Positions 1-11,205 are shown, counted from the first letter of the stretch. The stretch: 64,000 bases of DNA from Sambucus nigra (GCA_949130495.1 OX422210.1:497651760-497715759); one strand, 5' to 3'. Program-made: numbers and translations. Notes: generated by a model from the sequence alone, not told the origin.

Positions 1-700
1 CTTTGGAACGTGTAATTCCCTTCTTCTTCAGTCATAGAGACTCAAATGTACAAATCATCAGTAGAGAAAACCTCTACACGGGTTTAGGACTTTGTAATGT
101 GTTCTTCTTGTTTTGAAAAAGTGATCCTCAAAGATCCAAGGGGTTTAGATGAAAACAATTCTAGAGTTTGATCATAAAACGAAATCTAAAAAGGCTTGTT
201 TAAAAATCTAATCTCTCATCTCTATTTATAGGGAAAGTTCTTACAAAAAGATAGGTATTAAAGATTTAGAAAATATTTGTTTAAAAATAAATACATGCAT
301 ACTCGTCCGAATGAAATGCCACCTCAATTAAACGATGTACCTTATCTTATTCGAACGGCTTACAATGAAACTTTGAATGATACCCTAGAGCTGACCAAAA
401 AGGCGACGTCCAATATCTCATTCGAATGTGGGAACATCGTTTTAACAATCTACTGAATCCTGTTCGAACGACATGTCAGATTTTTCTAACGAGCCAATGA
501 GATATTTAAAAAAACTTTAAAAATGAATTTAAAAATATTTTGAAAACTTTTAAATACAAACTCTTTTTTAAAAATAACACCTAAAACTTTTTAGCTTTAC
601 CAATCCACCTAATAACACTTAACGAGAAAGTTGTGACGAACGATCTTCAATATTTCAAATATCACCAATGATTATTCTCTTTGAAGACTTAAGAATGGTC
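1..700 (-). mobile_element. LTR fragment with minus-strand promoter
   Basis: This stretch reads like part of an LTR promoter on the minus strand. A TATA box (221-230, minus) lies downstream, in transcription direction, of several TTCGAAC-type motifs at about 349-360, 421-426 and 463-470. The same motif-then-TATA order occurs in the LTRs at 34134 and 36287. Neither LTR end nor any coding sequence is visible, so the family and boundaries are uncertain. It could also be an ordinary intergenic promoter. Confidence 0.35.
221..230 (-). promoter_or_regulatory. TATA box of putative LTR promoter
   Basis: The minus strand reads TATAAATAGA. It matches the TATAAATAGG boxes of the other LTRs in this window (17447, 34611, 36789). 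No transcription start was inferred. Confidence 0.4.
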
Positions 701-1659
701 ATGAAGATGTAGATGGGTGTAATAGGATAAGCCAAATAAAATTAAAATGAGTAATTATAAATTTTACTCTTATAGTATGTCAAGTTGTCTATATGGAATA
801 TTCGAAGCATGGAGAAGTGGAATAAATCATGCGCCTATTGAAGATTATTCCTTAAGGCTAAATGGTACACAACTGGTCCTATGTGATCGTTAATCGTGAA
901 TGGACACACATATTGGGGGAGACAAATTCCAATTCTTCCTAAAATAATCACTTTTTTGTGCAAGTCACCTTAAGTAAAACCTAATCTTCAACTGATAATT
1001 CTAGGCTTCTCCTCCCCAAATATGCATGAAGTTTTTCTGACTCTAGGCAAACCTCATCCTATTCTTGTTAAGCTCCACCTTCTCAGTGGTGTTGATGAGG
1101 GAGATTTTCGAACGATGTAAGAACAGTATATAAACACTGATCTAACAGTAGTCGAACACACCATCAATAGCCAAAGTGATCCTCAAATTCGTTCGAAGGA
1201 CCATACATGGCATTTCTTGTGAAATTGAATCTTTGAAGACTTAAATCAAATTTTGTGCTCTCGACAGATAGTGCAATCCTTATTGTTATGCCCAAGTATC
1301 TTGAAGGAGATAAACTCGATCTTGCCCAAGTTTGAATATATTAAATGGATATGCTGAGAATTGAGAAGAATATTATAAAAAGTCTGTGTATATAAAGCCT
1401 CACGTAATAGTAGAAGAGGCATGATATAAAGCATACTATGCACCCTTGTATTAATTCCCTAATGATGCTAGAAATCATCCTTTAGAATTCAACATGTATG
1501 GGACCTTTCTTGAAAATGGAGAATATAGTAACAAATATAAAAATAACATAATCATATTAGTTTCCTTTATGGCCAGTTCACTTTATGTCAAAGACAAAAT
1601 CCTTAATGAAGATTGGCATACTGCAAACTAGTTTAACATCAAATCTCTTCCAATGAAGA
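701..1659. other. No gene recognised
   Basis: AT-rich sequence with isolated TTCGAAC-like motifs (about 1108, 1188) that may extend the LTR debris on the left. The open frames are short, and none shows a recognisable domain. Confidence 0.5.
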
Positions 1660-2410
1660 TCAAAATCATATATATTAAATGGGTTGGTCCTCCAAATTGC
1701 TGCTTGAAGTTAAATATACAGGGATAATTAAAGGAAATCCAGGTCCAAGTGGTGCAGGGGGTATTCTTAGATGTAATGCAGGTGATGTTATATCATACTT
1801 CACAAATTTTTGGGTATTCAATCATTGTTTGTTGAAACTAAAGGTCTAGAAATTGGTATAAATTGGTGTGAAGTTCTTCGTTTTTATAATATCTATGTGG
1901 ATTTAGACTAAAAAAGCTTAGTGGAATTCATTAAAGGTTCTTGGAAGCCCCCTTGGATCATAGGAAAAATGGTCTAAAAATGCAAGGGAAAGAAATGTTT
2001 TCATGAGTACCAAATCAGGCATATTTAGAGACAAGCTAACCAAGCTACAAATGCCCTGACTAACCTAACTTCCTCAACTTCTTGTTCATCGACCTACTCT
2101 AAAGTATCCTCTCTTCCTCCATCAATTAAAGGCCCTATTATGACGGACAAGGCTACCATACCGACTGTCAGAATTTGTAAATATTGAAATGGATTGTTGT
2201 CTTGTTAATTTTCTTTAATCCTATAGTTTTTTCCATGTTTTCTCTTTGCTTTGTAAGGGAGATACATACAAATCTCCTAATTCTTTTTATGTTTTCGTTT
2301 GATTCTTTTCATTTTGGTTCATATGTAATAAGCCACATATGAGAAGCTGTTTCTCCTATAATATAATAAAACAGTGAGGATGCTTCCCCTTTTTGTCTAA
2401 AAAAAGATAT
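1660..2410 (+). mobile_element. 5'-truncated LINE, 3' end
   Basis: The RNase H remnant is followed by a T-rich untranslated stretch, an AATAAAA-like signal near 2362-2368 and a short A-rich tail near 2399-2420. This order fits the 3' end of a plant L1-type LINE. 5' truncation is typical of target-primed reverse transcription. Target-site duplications were not identified. Confidence 0.5.
1669..2090 (+). pseudogene. Decayed RNase H domain (LINE-type)
   Basis: Conceptual translation, with shifts between frames, gives the opening typical of plant RVT_3-type RNase H domains: a W-x2-P-P stretch, then K-L-N, then a GNPGPSGAGG motif near 1733-1765. It ends near 2000-2090 with an R-Q-A-N-x-A-T-N-A-L-T-N-L tail (the usual pattern is R-E-A-N-x-x-A-D-x-L-A). 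Such domains sit at the C-terminus of plant L1 LINE ORF2 or occur as isolated copies. Stops and at least one frameshift (between the KLN and GNPGP parts) show it is dead. Upstream reverse transcriptase was not found, which suggests a 5'-truncated copy. Confidence 0.6.
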
Positions 2411-3544
2411 AAAAATAATAATAGGGATAAGAGAAAATGGATGAACATGAACATAAAAATGGTTTGGCCTTAGCCTATGGCCACCGTGCAAAGTTTGGAA
2501 GTGATTTCACTATAATGAAGGGAAAAATGTCATGAAAGGTGTGTACAATATTCTCTCTCTCTTTATAAATTCTTAGTATAATAGTAGGGTTTATGATTTG
2601 AGATCCCTATAGAAGACACAAGGTGTCTTTTATATGCCTAAGGGTGTGTAGTGCTAACCCCAAGGCATGAATTTCATGTCCGAATATGAGATGAGACAAT
2701 GAGCGTGTGACACCTGTAGAGAACGATGTTGAAGCCATGATGGAGAATATTCTCCTCGGCTGTTAGTTGATCTTCCATAATGGTTTTAGTTAGATATATC
2801 AACAATACCCTTATCACGATATCTATGCGTGCACTAGATATATGAGGTAGAGTGTCTCTGCTAGCCGAGACTACTGGAGATTCATTCCTCTATGGATGAG
2901 CTAAGATGAGACTAGTTGGCTGCTTTATATTTATATGGACGATGCTTCTGCGATGGCCTCCTGGAATTATTTGAGGCTAACACTATAAATGATAAAGACT
3001 ACTTATCATTGCATGAGATGACTTCCCCACCACTTGGGTTGGTCTTAGAGGCCAAGACTATCGAATACGAGGTTATAGGTGAGCATTTTTGGAAGGTGAG
3101 GACTCAGAAGGAATATATGGAGGGAGACTCTTCCATGGTGGGTACTGTTAGGATGAGATTAAACTTATGTATATCAATCACCCCTAGACCTTAGTCTTTA
3201 GCGCCACTTGGAGGATAAGGTTTAAATATTTTTGCTATCTCGTTTCATCCTGGGCATTTGTTTTTTGGCTTATAGCTGAGGTTACCTTATGGTTAGCGGA
3301 CACAACGTTCATATTATGTTTTGGCAGAATTCTCACTTCTCACTTGAGATGTAAAACACCTATCATTCATTGAACAACTTGGTGTGACCCTCTAGGTCAT
3401 CCGTACAACGAAATGTCCCATTATGGGTATGTGATTAGGCATACATTATTCCAAATTTATCCCTTTAGTTTAGTTACTTTTAGCACCGCGAACAACGTAG
3501 TTGATTTGATTTTATCTCATAATCTTGCTACTGACTTATTCTAA
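2411..3544. other. No gene recognised
   Basis: The longest frame is a 92-codon reading frame at 2916-3194 (+) with no recognisable motif. I do not consider it a gene. No repeats or promoter elements stand out. Confidence 0.4.
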
Positions 3545-3944
3545 TGAGTACATCGATTTTTTGGTCTTTCATAATAATTTTGCAGGTATTAATGTCAATA
3601 AAGAAAGAAACTGGAAGAATCGAGAAAGAAAAGAAGGAAACGTCAAAGGGCAAAGTTATAATTTTTACCCAGAATTCGGATGAGGCATCAACTAGAAAGT
3701 TGAAGAGATTTCAATTAAAAGAACACTGGAAAAAATGGCTCCTCAATCAGAGTCTCGGTGTGAAAGTTATGAGCAGTCAAAGATAGAAGAAAAAGTCAAA
3801 GAAAGACAGGACCGGTCTGGCCAGAAATTGAAAGAACCGATCCACCGTGCCACATTCTAGAGAACCCAGGTCCGAAGGCAAACCAAAGGTGGAAGAAATT
3901 AAAAGAACCGATTCGCACATAATCGGTCCACCCAAGAAATAAAA

Positions 3945-4040
3945 GAATCGGTCCGGATCCAAGCCAAACCGATGCGGAGGAGGACAGGACCGGTCCGGAT
4001 CCAAACCAAACCGGTTCGGAGGAGGACAGGACCGGTCCGA
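3945..4040. repeat. Short tandem repeat, about 42-bp unit
   Basis: Just over two units of about 42 bp containing ACCGGTCC and GGAGGAGGACAGG. The motifs ACCGGTCC and AACCGGTT make the array rich in short CpG-containing palindromes. Similar ACCGGT/AACCGAT motifs extend upstream to about 3810. Confidence 0.6.
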
Positions 4041-4118
4041 CTGTCGTTATTTTATTTTCTTATGTTCCTCTAATGGAGAGTCCTAGTGCAGCTAAAACTC
4101 TTGGAATTTTGTAGGGTG

Positions 4119-4125
4119 TATAAAC
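4119..4125 (+). promoter_or_regulatory. TATA box of Athila-like LTR
   Basis: TATAAAC in the context GGGTGTATAAACCC, followed by an untranslated leader without ATG-led frames of note. Confidence 0.35.
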
Positions 4126-5126
4126 CCATTTTATTATCATTCTTAGGGGGGATAATTTACCCAATTTTCCATTCTTTTCAGAAAAACCCTAGTTTGGAGA
4201 TAGCTTCTAATTTTAATTTCAAGATTGAAGATTGTGCATATTTCAGTGATTACAAGTATTTTTAATTGCTTCTTTTAGTGCTTTGGTAAGATTAGTAGTT
4301 AAATTCTTCTGTCCAATCTCTTCTCTACATCATTCTACAAATTTTCCTTAGTTTATTCATAGTTTTCTGCAATTCAAAAATTATTTTCATTAGTTTCAGC
4401 ATGTTAGGCTAGATTTTCTATGGTCGGGATACATGAGCCCAGCCTGATGTGATAGTTGCATGTGTATAACATTAATCCTTTGAATTTAGTGATTTATTAC
4501 GACCGTATTGCGTAGGAACACGACAATTGTAGATCTTTGGATCTCATTTGCTTCCGAGTAACCGAGATGATTTAGAATGCAATTCGAGTGTAACTATCGC
4601 AATACCGATTTACTCATCCTCTAATTAAGTATGGTGCGGTCTTGAACCTCATATACGTAATTCTTGGGAGTACTAAATTCTTGGTCTAATTAATCAGTTA
4701 AATTTACTATTAGTATTATACCTACAATTCACTAGGGTTGGGGGATTGTATTCCCGTCCTATTTTTCTCATCACATAGTTTAAAGTTTCAAATCAGTATT
4801 CATCAGTATTTTAGGTAATTTAGTATAGTTGCACTTTTCATAATTGCATAAATTGCATCTAGTGTAGTTATTCCACAAACCAAATCATTTTCTTTTTCCT
4901 TTAGAGTCAGAGTTAGGATTTCCTTGTCTATCCAACGTCGTCACAATTTCATTGTCCTATTTCCCTGAGGATACGATCTCGACTTACCGGGTTTATTACT
5001 AACGCGACAGGCTTGCACTTGAGCCTAGAGAGAACTCACATTAGAGACACTTTCTGAGTCGCATCAGTATATAATAATGATCGCCTTTTGGGGAAACATG
5101 CACACAATTTTAGGTGATAAAACTCC

Positions 5127-5189
<63 letters not shown>

Positions 5190-5250
5190 CTTCTTCTTCT
5201 TCTTCTTCTTCTTCTTCTTCTTCTTCTTCTTCGTCGTCGTCGTCGTCGTT
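5127..5250. repeat. (CTT)n microsatellite grading into (CGT)n
   Basis: A near-perfect run of CTT/TTC from 5127 to about 5231 with one TATAC interruption, followed by six CGT units to 5250. Apparent poly-Phe, poly-Ser or poly-Arg frames here are by-products of the repeat, not genes. Confidence 0.95.
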
Positions 5251-6133
5251 TCCTCATTTTTGTCAAATTTCTTTCCAGAGAAAAAAAACTTCTTTCACTT
5301 TCTAGATTCTCTTTTTTCGGCGAGCTTCCACTCTTTCAGGTGTCTTAGTTCATTTTTTCCCCTCTCATACTTCCAGGTACCCCCTTTACCATTTCTCTTC
5401 ATTTCTTCTAGTTTAATTCTTTCTTCTACCATTTTTAAATATTTTAATGACCTTTCTGCTAATTTTATTAGGTTGTTGTGGTGGTTGTTACCCATTTAGT
5501 GCTAGTTTAGTGGGAAATTGAGGGTATGACCAAATCTTATATCATTTTGGATAGGTTTTTTCCATCAAAACTTGACCATTTCTATTTTCCGATGCTTTTT
5601 CCAGTTAGAGTTGTTTTTAGTGTTACTAGGAAGTGACAGTAAAAAAATATTACACTTATCTAATTTGATCTTCAATAGTTGCCCCATTTGGATTTCTTTA
5701 TGTTTGTTTATCTACTGAAGGCTATACGAGTTAGGTGAAGAGTTTCTCCACTTTCGTGAGTGCATAAGATGAGACATTAGGAGGGTCGAGTTTGAGTCAT
5801 GCCAATATAGGCCTCGGGTTCCATTTACCTTACTCAAGGTGAGACTACAGTTACTTCTGTTGTCATTTTTATTAGTAGTGACACCATTTCCTGATCATCT
5901 TCTATGGGATATAACCCTTCTAAACATCTGGGACTCCGTGATGGCCAAGCATATGGATAAAAGTGATGACTTCTTTGACGTGGAAATATGGGTGCCAGCG
6001 ACCCAGGCTGGTGAGGTGAGACCATCGAGTCTAGTAATTGGGGTCATCCTGGTACTTTCTTTGGTTAATCAGGGGACTCTGAACCCCACGTCTATAATAT
6101 CTCTGATGATGAGTATGAGGTTGAAGTTGCTAA
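5251..6133. other. No confident gene; possible N-terminal part of accessory ORF
   Basis: Plus-strand frames at 5839-6180 and 6138-6323 are joined to the accessory ORF that follows, but this part shows no domain I can name. It may be the poorly conserved N-terminus of the element described at 6134. Confidence 0.3.
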
Positions 6134-6808
6134 GAATGTGCCTCCATTCCCTCCTATGGTTGTGTCTGTCTCGGCTATGACTCAAGTAGAGTTCAGTAAA
6201 CATGACCCTTGCAGTAAGGCCCCTGTCATTCAAGATAAAGAGGAGGAAGATCCCTACACTTTGGACACAAGTTTATCCTTATCTATCCATAGTGGCATCT
6301 ATGAGACTGATTTGGTGGTCTAGAGGCATATATATAGGATTAAGTCCCTCATTAGCATGATAATTTATGCTGAAGATGAGCGTGCCTTTGATCTAAAAAA
6401 TGAGGAATAAGTAGCTCACTATAAACATATATTTAAGGTCGACTTCTTCCTTCTTATTCACCCATCCATTAGGGTGATCCTTGTTTCTATCGGTATTGCC
6501 CCTGCCCAACTAACGTTGAATGCCTATAGGATACTTTTTGGGATGTTCATCTTTAGAGAGTTGTCGGGGACATAGATTTCTCGATTGATGTCTTTTTAGC
6601 ATGCTATACGACGATCATTATAAGGCACAATCCTTTCTACTACCAGTTCGTGGCTCGTCGCCTGGATCGAAACCCCTTTATATTAATCAAATTTCCAATC
6701 ATAATTAGAACTTACGTTATTTCTTTATTTATAGATATTAGAAGTTTGGTGAGGGAGATTCATCTACTGCTGTTGAGGCAAAAGAGCCTCCTAAGTAGGT
6801 ATCTCGAT
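6134..6808 (+). pseudogene. Gypsy-type transposon accessory ORF (aORF), broken
   Basis: Conceptual translation gives R-x-I-Y-R-I, then D-E-R-A at about 6379-6390, a Y-x3-F block, H-P-S-I-R-V-I-L, then a P-A-Q-L-x2-N-A-Y-R-I-L-F-G-M motif (about 6503-6545), and further on A-R-R-L-x-R-N-P-F. This pattern is that of the 'putative gypsy type transposon' family (PF04195-like) carried as an extra ORF by Tat-lineage Ty3/gypsy elements, often antisense to gag-pol. Its role is unknown. Several stops interrupt it. If the convention holds, the host element lies on the minus strand, which fits the minus-strand gag-like piece at 19097-19409 on the other side of the nested insertions. The 10-kb insertion at 6814 cuts it. 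Confidence 0.45.
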
Positions 6809-6813
6809 CTCAG
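6809..6813. repeat. Target-site duplication, left copy (CTCAG)
   Basis: CTCAG directly abuts the TGTGACACC terminus at 6814 and recurs at 17132-17136, right after the GGTGTCACA terminus. Five bases is the usual duplication length for Ty3/gypsy integration. Confidence 0.75.
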
Positions 6814-7559
6814 TGTGACACCCCGACTAATTAAATACCGGGTAGCTACTCCTTTATTAAATTAATTCAAAATGCCAAGTTGGCTCAGTTAATAGCATCA
6901 CTGTCGAAAACATTTTATTATTACTAACCACCTAGTATTTAAAAAGTAAGTGCCAAATTTTAATTAAAGTCCGATTAACATGCAACAAGTGTAATGAAGA
7001 AATAAATAACACCATACACCATACGGAAGTAAAGCAAATAACCATCACAATAGAGTAAAATAAATTCTGGAGGAAAACTACTCACTACAATCCCAAAACT
7101 GAAATGCATAGCCGAATACTGAAATAATAAATGCTAAAGTCTGAGAACTGAAAAGTAAAAATGTCTCTAAATAGAAATGGGCAACATGCCCTACAACTGA
7201 TAGATGGTGACTCTGGAATCCAAAAGATAGAAGCGTCTACATGCAAATCCCTGTAGCTTCCACAAACAGCTACAGCTCGTCACCTAAATGAGAATCCTAT
7301 GCTTGGTGTCCCTGTGGTTGGGCACCTAAAATGGTTTTACAAGAAAAATAGATTTGAAAAGCAAACGGGTCAGAGCCCGAATGTGGAGTTATATTTTAAA
7401 AACCTGCAAGTGCTTTAAAAACATTTAAAACATTAAATGCAAAGTACATGTTAGGACGTGCACTCACATTTTATTCTCACCTCTCGTCTAACTGTGCACT
7501 CCTAACGCAAATACCCATCTACAACGATATAAACCACTAGCTAAGTAACGACATATCTA
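6814..7559 (-). mobile_element. Truncated 3' LTR (last 746 bp)
   Basis: Collinear without indels with 12102-12847; by eye they differ at about a dozen positions. It carries only the terminal part of the LTR (R/U5 side) and lacks U3, which would normally lie between it and the integrase. It joins directly to integrase coding sequence at ATCTA (7555-7559), where LTR homology stops. Confidence 0.85.
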
Positions 7560-7610
7560 TACGCAACCGGTCCCACATAATAAATGCCCGAGTCTATACG
7601 CAACCGGTCC
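7556..7610. repeat. 18-bp direct repeat at integrase/LTR junction
   Basis: TCTATACGCAACCGGTCC occurs at 7556-7573 and again at 7593-7610. The first copy overlaps the point where LTR homology ends (shared TCTA), so the junction looks like a microhomology or template-slip scar. Confidence 0.85.
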
Positions 7611-8384
7611 GATCCGCTCAATAATAGGAAACGGCCCCACATACCTCGGTGCCAACTTCCCCTTCTTCCCGAAACGCATGATCCCCTTCATAGGAGATAC
7701 TCTGAGCAAAACCTGGTCCCCCACTTGGAACTCCCTGAAATATCTCTTCGCATCAGCATAACTCTTCTGCCTGTCTTGAGCTACCCGAATGCGACTCCGA
7801 ATCAACTCAATCCTTGCCGAAGTATCCTGAATCACTTCCGGCCCAAGTAGTTTGTTGTCCCCCACCTCCAAACAACATGCTGGGGAACGACAAGGCCTAC
7901 CGTACAACGCCTCAAACGGAGCCATGCCAATAGTGAACTGATAGGAGTTGTTGTAAGCAAACTTCACCAGTGTAAGGTACTGCTCCCATCCACCCCCGAA
8001 GTCAATAATGCACATGCGTAGCATGTCCTCCAACATCTGATTGGTGCGCTCTGTCTGCCCATCGGTCTGCGGATGATAAGCCATACTCAACCGCAATTTC
8101 GTGCCCATGGCCTCCTGGAAACTCTCCCAAAACCTCGAAACAAATATCTTGTCTCTGTCAGACACGATATTTAGGGGCACACCGTGAAGTCTCACAATCT
8201 CTGAAATGAAGAGCTGAGCATACTGTCCCGTAGTGTAGTCAGTCCTTACGGGTAAGAAGTGAGCGACCTTGGACAACCTGTCCACAATTACCCAAACGGA
8301 GTCGTGACCCCTCTGCGACGTCGGCAACCCCGTGATGAAGTCCATGGATATGCTCTCCCACATCCACACCGGGACCTCCAACGG
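7557..8384 (-). pseudogene. Ty3/gypsy integrase core and GPY/F module, truncated
   Basis: The DDE core domain of the retrotransposon integrase, the enzyme that joins cDNA to chromosomes. Visible features are the S-M-D-F-I-T-G-L-P start with the first catalytic Asp, an I-V-S-D-R-D block with the second Asp, and Q-T-D-G-Q-T-E-R-T-N with the catalytic Glu. These are followed by a GPY/F module (about 7600-7660) containing K-L-A-P-R-Y-V-G-P-F. The frame ends abruptly after A-Y-R-L, where the coding sequence runs into LTR sequence, so the normal C-terminus, including any chromodomain, is lost. It is separated from its N-terminal part by a frameshift near 8385-8395. Confidence 0.9.
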
Positions 8385-8667
8385 CTAACAATCCTGCTGG
8401 TGTCTGATGATCCACTTTTACAAGCTGACAAGTGGCGCATTTCGAGACAAACTCAGCGATATCTCTCTTCATACCGCTCCACCAATACTGCCATCTCATG
8501 TCTTGGTACATTTTGTCCCCTCCGGGATGTACCGCGAACCGTGAGTCGTGCGACTCTACCATCACCTCATGCCGCAATTCTTCCCCTTCCGGAACTACCA
8601 ATCTCCCATTGAAGCGCAATCCCCCATTTGAGCTAACGGTATAGGACTCGGCTCCCTCTGCTAGTAA
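8385..8667 (-). pseudogene. Integrase N-terminal zinc-binding segment
   Basis: Contains the HHCC zinc-binding pattern expected upstream of a retroelement integrase core: a His pair in H-D-S-R-F-A-V-H and a Cys pair in C-A-T-C-Q, about 30 residues apart. The reading frame comes from the RNase H side after an in-frame TGA (8668-8670) and loses register near 8385-8395, where the core continues in another frame. No intact protein can be made. Confidence 0.85.
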
Positions 8668-9129
8668 TCAAACTATCTGCTCCTGACAGAACGAGTCACC
8701 GGCCTGTGCCCGTACTACCTTCGTGATAATTTGCGGTGTAACGGTCATCACAGACATGAAATATCGGGCCACTGCATCCTGGTGTCCCAATTCCTTCCAC
8801 TTAGCCTTCCACACCTCTGCCACCTCGTCTGCTGGCCTACGGCTCAACGCGTCTGCTACCACGTTAGCCTTACTCGGGTGGTACTGGATGTCGAACTGGT
8901 AGTCCTTCACAAACTCAAGCCACCTACGCTGTCGCATATTCAACTCCTTCTGCGTGAACAGGTACTGTAGGGACTTGTGGTCCGTGAACAGTTGGAACTT
9001 CTCCCCCAAAAGATAGTGCCTCCAAATCCGTAGGGCAAATACCACTGCTGCCAATTCCAAGTCATGTGTGGGGTAATTCTTCTCATGAGGCTTAAGCTTA
9101 CGGGAAGCATAAGCTACGGCCTGTCTCTC
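8668..9129 (-). pseudogene. Ty3/gypsy RNase H, C-terminal part
   Basis: Frame between in-frame stops at 9130-9132 (TAG) and 8668-8670 (TGA). The motifs T-D-H-K-S-L (central Asp), R-R-W-L-E and [13 protein letters not shown] are the classic end of the Ty3/gypsy RNase H domain, which degrades the RNA strand during reverse transcription. The order RT-RH-IN is that of Ty3/gypsy; Ty1/copia has IN before RT. Confidence 0.9.
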
Positions 9130-9627
9130 CTACTGTAATACACCTCCCAGTCCTTGCAAAGACGCATCGTTGTATACCAAATACTCAACTCCCGGTCTCG
9201 GCCATGCTAACACAGGTGCTGAGGTCAATTTGTCCTTCAATTCATCAAATGCCAACTGACAGGCATCACTCCAAATGTAGGGCACACCCTTATGAGTCAA
9301 ATGTGTCAAAGGACCTGCTATCTCCGAGAAACCCCGAATAAACCTCATGTAGTATCCTGCTAGGCCCAACAAACTACGAATCTCAGTTGGTGTCGTGGGC
9401 TGTCCCCACTCCCTCACCGCTGACACCTTCCCCAGATCAACAGATATTCCCTGGTCGGAAATGATATGCCCCAAAAACTGGACTTCCTTCAGCCAAAACC
9501 CGCACTTCTCATATTTTGCATACAACTCGTTTTGACGGAGCGTCTGCAAAACCTGCCTCAAATGCTCGGCGTGCTCCTCCTCTGTCTGAGAGTAAACCAG
9601 AATATCATCAATGAAGACAATGACAAA
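9130..9627 (-). pseudogene. Reverse transcriptase end (F-I-D-D) and RNase H start
   Basis: Begins just after the in-frame TAG at 9628-9630. It holds the [10 protein letters not shown] catalytic box of the polymerase (about 9570-9620), then the thumb/connection motifs F-L-G-H-I-I-S and S-L-L-G-L-A-G-Y-Y, and the beginning of RNase H (Y-N-D-A-S). It terminates at TAG 9130-9132. All of these stops lie in the same frame, so they are point nonsense changes, not frameshifts. Confidence 0.9.
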
Positions 9628-9921
9628 CTAGTCTAGGAAATCCCTGAACACTCTGTTCATCAAGTCCATAAACACTGCTGGAGCGTTGGTCAAGCCGAAA
9701 GGCATAACCCGAAACTCGTAAGAACCATATCTCGATAAGAACGCAGTCTTCGAGACATCCTCCTCCCTGATACGTAACTGATGGTATCCCGACCTCAAGT
9801 CAATCTTTGAGAAGAAAGAAGCTCCTCTCAACTGGTTGAATAAGTCATCGATTCGAGGCAATGAATACTTATTCCGTATCGTGACCTTATTCAACTCTCG
9901 GTAGTCCACACACAATCTCAG
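9628..9921 (-). pseudogene. Reverse transcriptase fingers/palm
   Basis: Polymerase domain that copies element RNA into DNA. Visible motifs are [21 protein letters not shown] with a catalytic Asp, and [12 protein letters not shown]. It lies in frame between TAA at 9922-9924 and TAG at 9628-9630, in the same frame as the segments on both sides. Confidence 0.95.
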
Positions 9922-11205
9922 TTAACCATCCCTCTTCTTCACAAACAAAACTGGAGCGCCCCAAGGTGAGGTACTCCTGCGAATAAAGCCTTGCCCTAAC
10001 AGCTGTTCTATCTGATCCCGTAGCTCTCTCATCTCAGCTGGAGCCATACGGTACGGTGCGCGTGCTATAGGTCTCGTACCCGGTAGCAAATCTATAACGA
10101 AGTCTATCTCTCGACTGGGTGGTAAGCCTGGTATCTCCTGAAACACATCCGAATACTCCCTGACAACTGGGATCGAATCTAAAGGAATCACAACCTCCTT
10201 AGAGGTATCCTCCTCAATGTAATACAGATGAGCGGTTGATCCTCCCTCTGGGCGAGGCATCACCACTACAAACATCTCTTGCCCCGGAATGGCAAAAACA
10301 ATGCTCCCGCTGAAGCAATCAATCATGGCCCTATATGCTACGAGCCAATCCATACCGATGATCACATCGTGAACATGCATGTCTAACACTAACATGTCTG
10401 CAGGCAATACCAAACTACCGACCTCTACTCCCACTCCCCGGCATATAAAGAAAATAAGTGACCCACTCCCTAATGGTGAGTCGACACACGTCACTGTGCT
10501 CTCTGCCGTAGCTAACAATCCTAAAGCTTTCGCGAAGTGTGTAGCTATAAAATAATGTGTAGCACCCGTATCAAATAACACCCGACCCATAGTGCTATGG
10601 ATAGGAAACGTACCCTCGATCGCGGGCGGTGCCTGTGGAACTGCAGCCTGGTGGACGTTGTAGACACGTCCATACTGGAGCTGCCCCTGCTGAGCTGGGA
10701 CTGATGGAATGGGTGGCAATGCTGCCATCTGTGGGGGTGCGGGAAGAGCGGCGGGAAACATAGGCCTCTGTGGCTCCTGGCGAGCACCCTGCTGCTGCTG
10801 CTGTGGGGCCCAGCCCCTATCAGGACAATCCTGCTTCTTATGGCCAGTCTTGCCACAAACAAAGCACTTCCCTGGGAAGTTCCCTCCCCTCTGCCCCTGC
10901 TGTCCCCGGCCCTGGTGGCCGTTACCATTCCTCCCTTGGCCCTGCTGGCCCTGGTGAAACTGCTGCCCATTCTGTCCCTGTTGGCCCTGATGGCCGTTTG
11001 GACCCTGATGGCCCTGACGGAAACCTCCCTGTCCCTGCCGGTAGTTCCCTGACCGGAACCTCTTATTATCCCCCTGCTGGGAACCCTGCTCAGTCTGTCT
11101 CTGCCCCTGACCCGATTGTGCCCCGCTGGCACCATGTCCTCCAGTCCTGCCCTGATGGCTAGACTCTCCCAACCTTTTGCCCTCGGCCATATGAAAATGA
11201 TGGTC
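9922..11205 (-). pseudogene. Gag nucleocapsid, protease and RT N-terminus
   Basis: Starts just after an in-frame TAG and could use an ATG at 11190. A Gln/Gly-rich low-complexity linker (residues about 10-105 counted from that ATG) precedes one CCHC zinc knuckle (C-x2-C-x4-H-x4-C, about 10825-10866) for RNA binding. A Pro/Ala/Gln-rich spacer follows, then an aspartic protease with V-L-F-D-T-G-A (about 10561-10580). The final part is the lead-in of RT, with the I-R-R-S-T-S-P-W-G-A-P-V motif, ending at TAA 9922-9924. The low-complexity repeats make several overlapping frames look open. Confidence 0.9.

Larger units (their letters stand above)
3545..5040 (+). mobile_element. Athila-like LTR remnant
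   Basis: A TATA box (4119-4125) is followed by a leader with the sequence AAACCCTAG. Near the end (about 4960-5020) is a 'gatacgatctcgacttacc' block, and this kind of block is common near the 3' end of Athila-type Ty3/gypsy LTRs in dicots. No adjoining gag or primer-binding site is preserved, so it is best read as an isolated LTR or LTR fragment. The limits are approximate and the family assignment rests on memory of the motif only. Confidence 0.35.

Noticed and set aside
2916..3194. 92-codon plus-strand frame as a possible host gene
   Set aside because: No motif, no promoter or intron signals, and it lies among decayed repeats.
5036..5499. Long poly-Arg, poly-Phe and poly-Ser reading frames
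   Set aside because: They are produced by the (CTT)n/(CGT)n microsatellite at 5127-5250.
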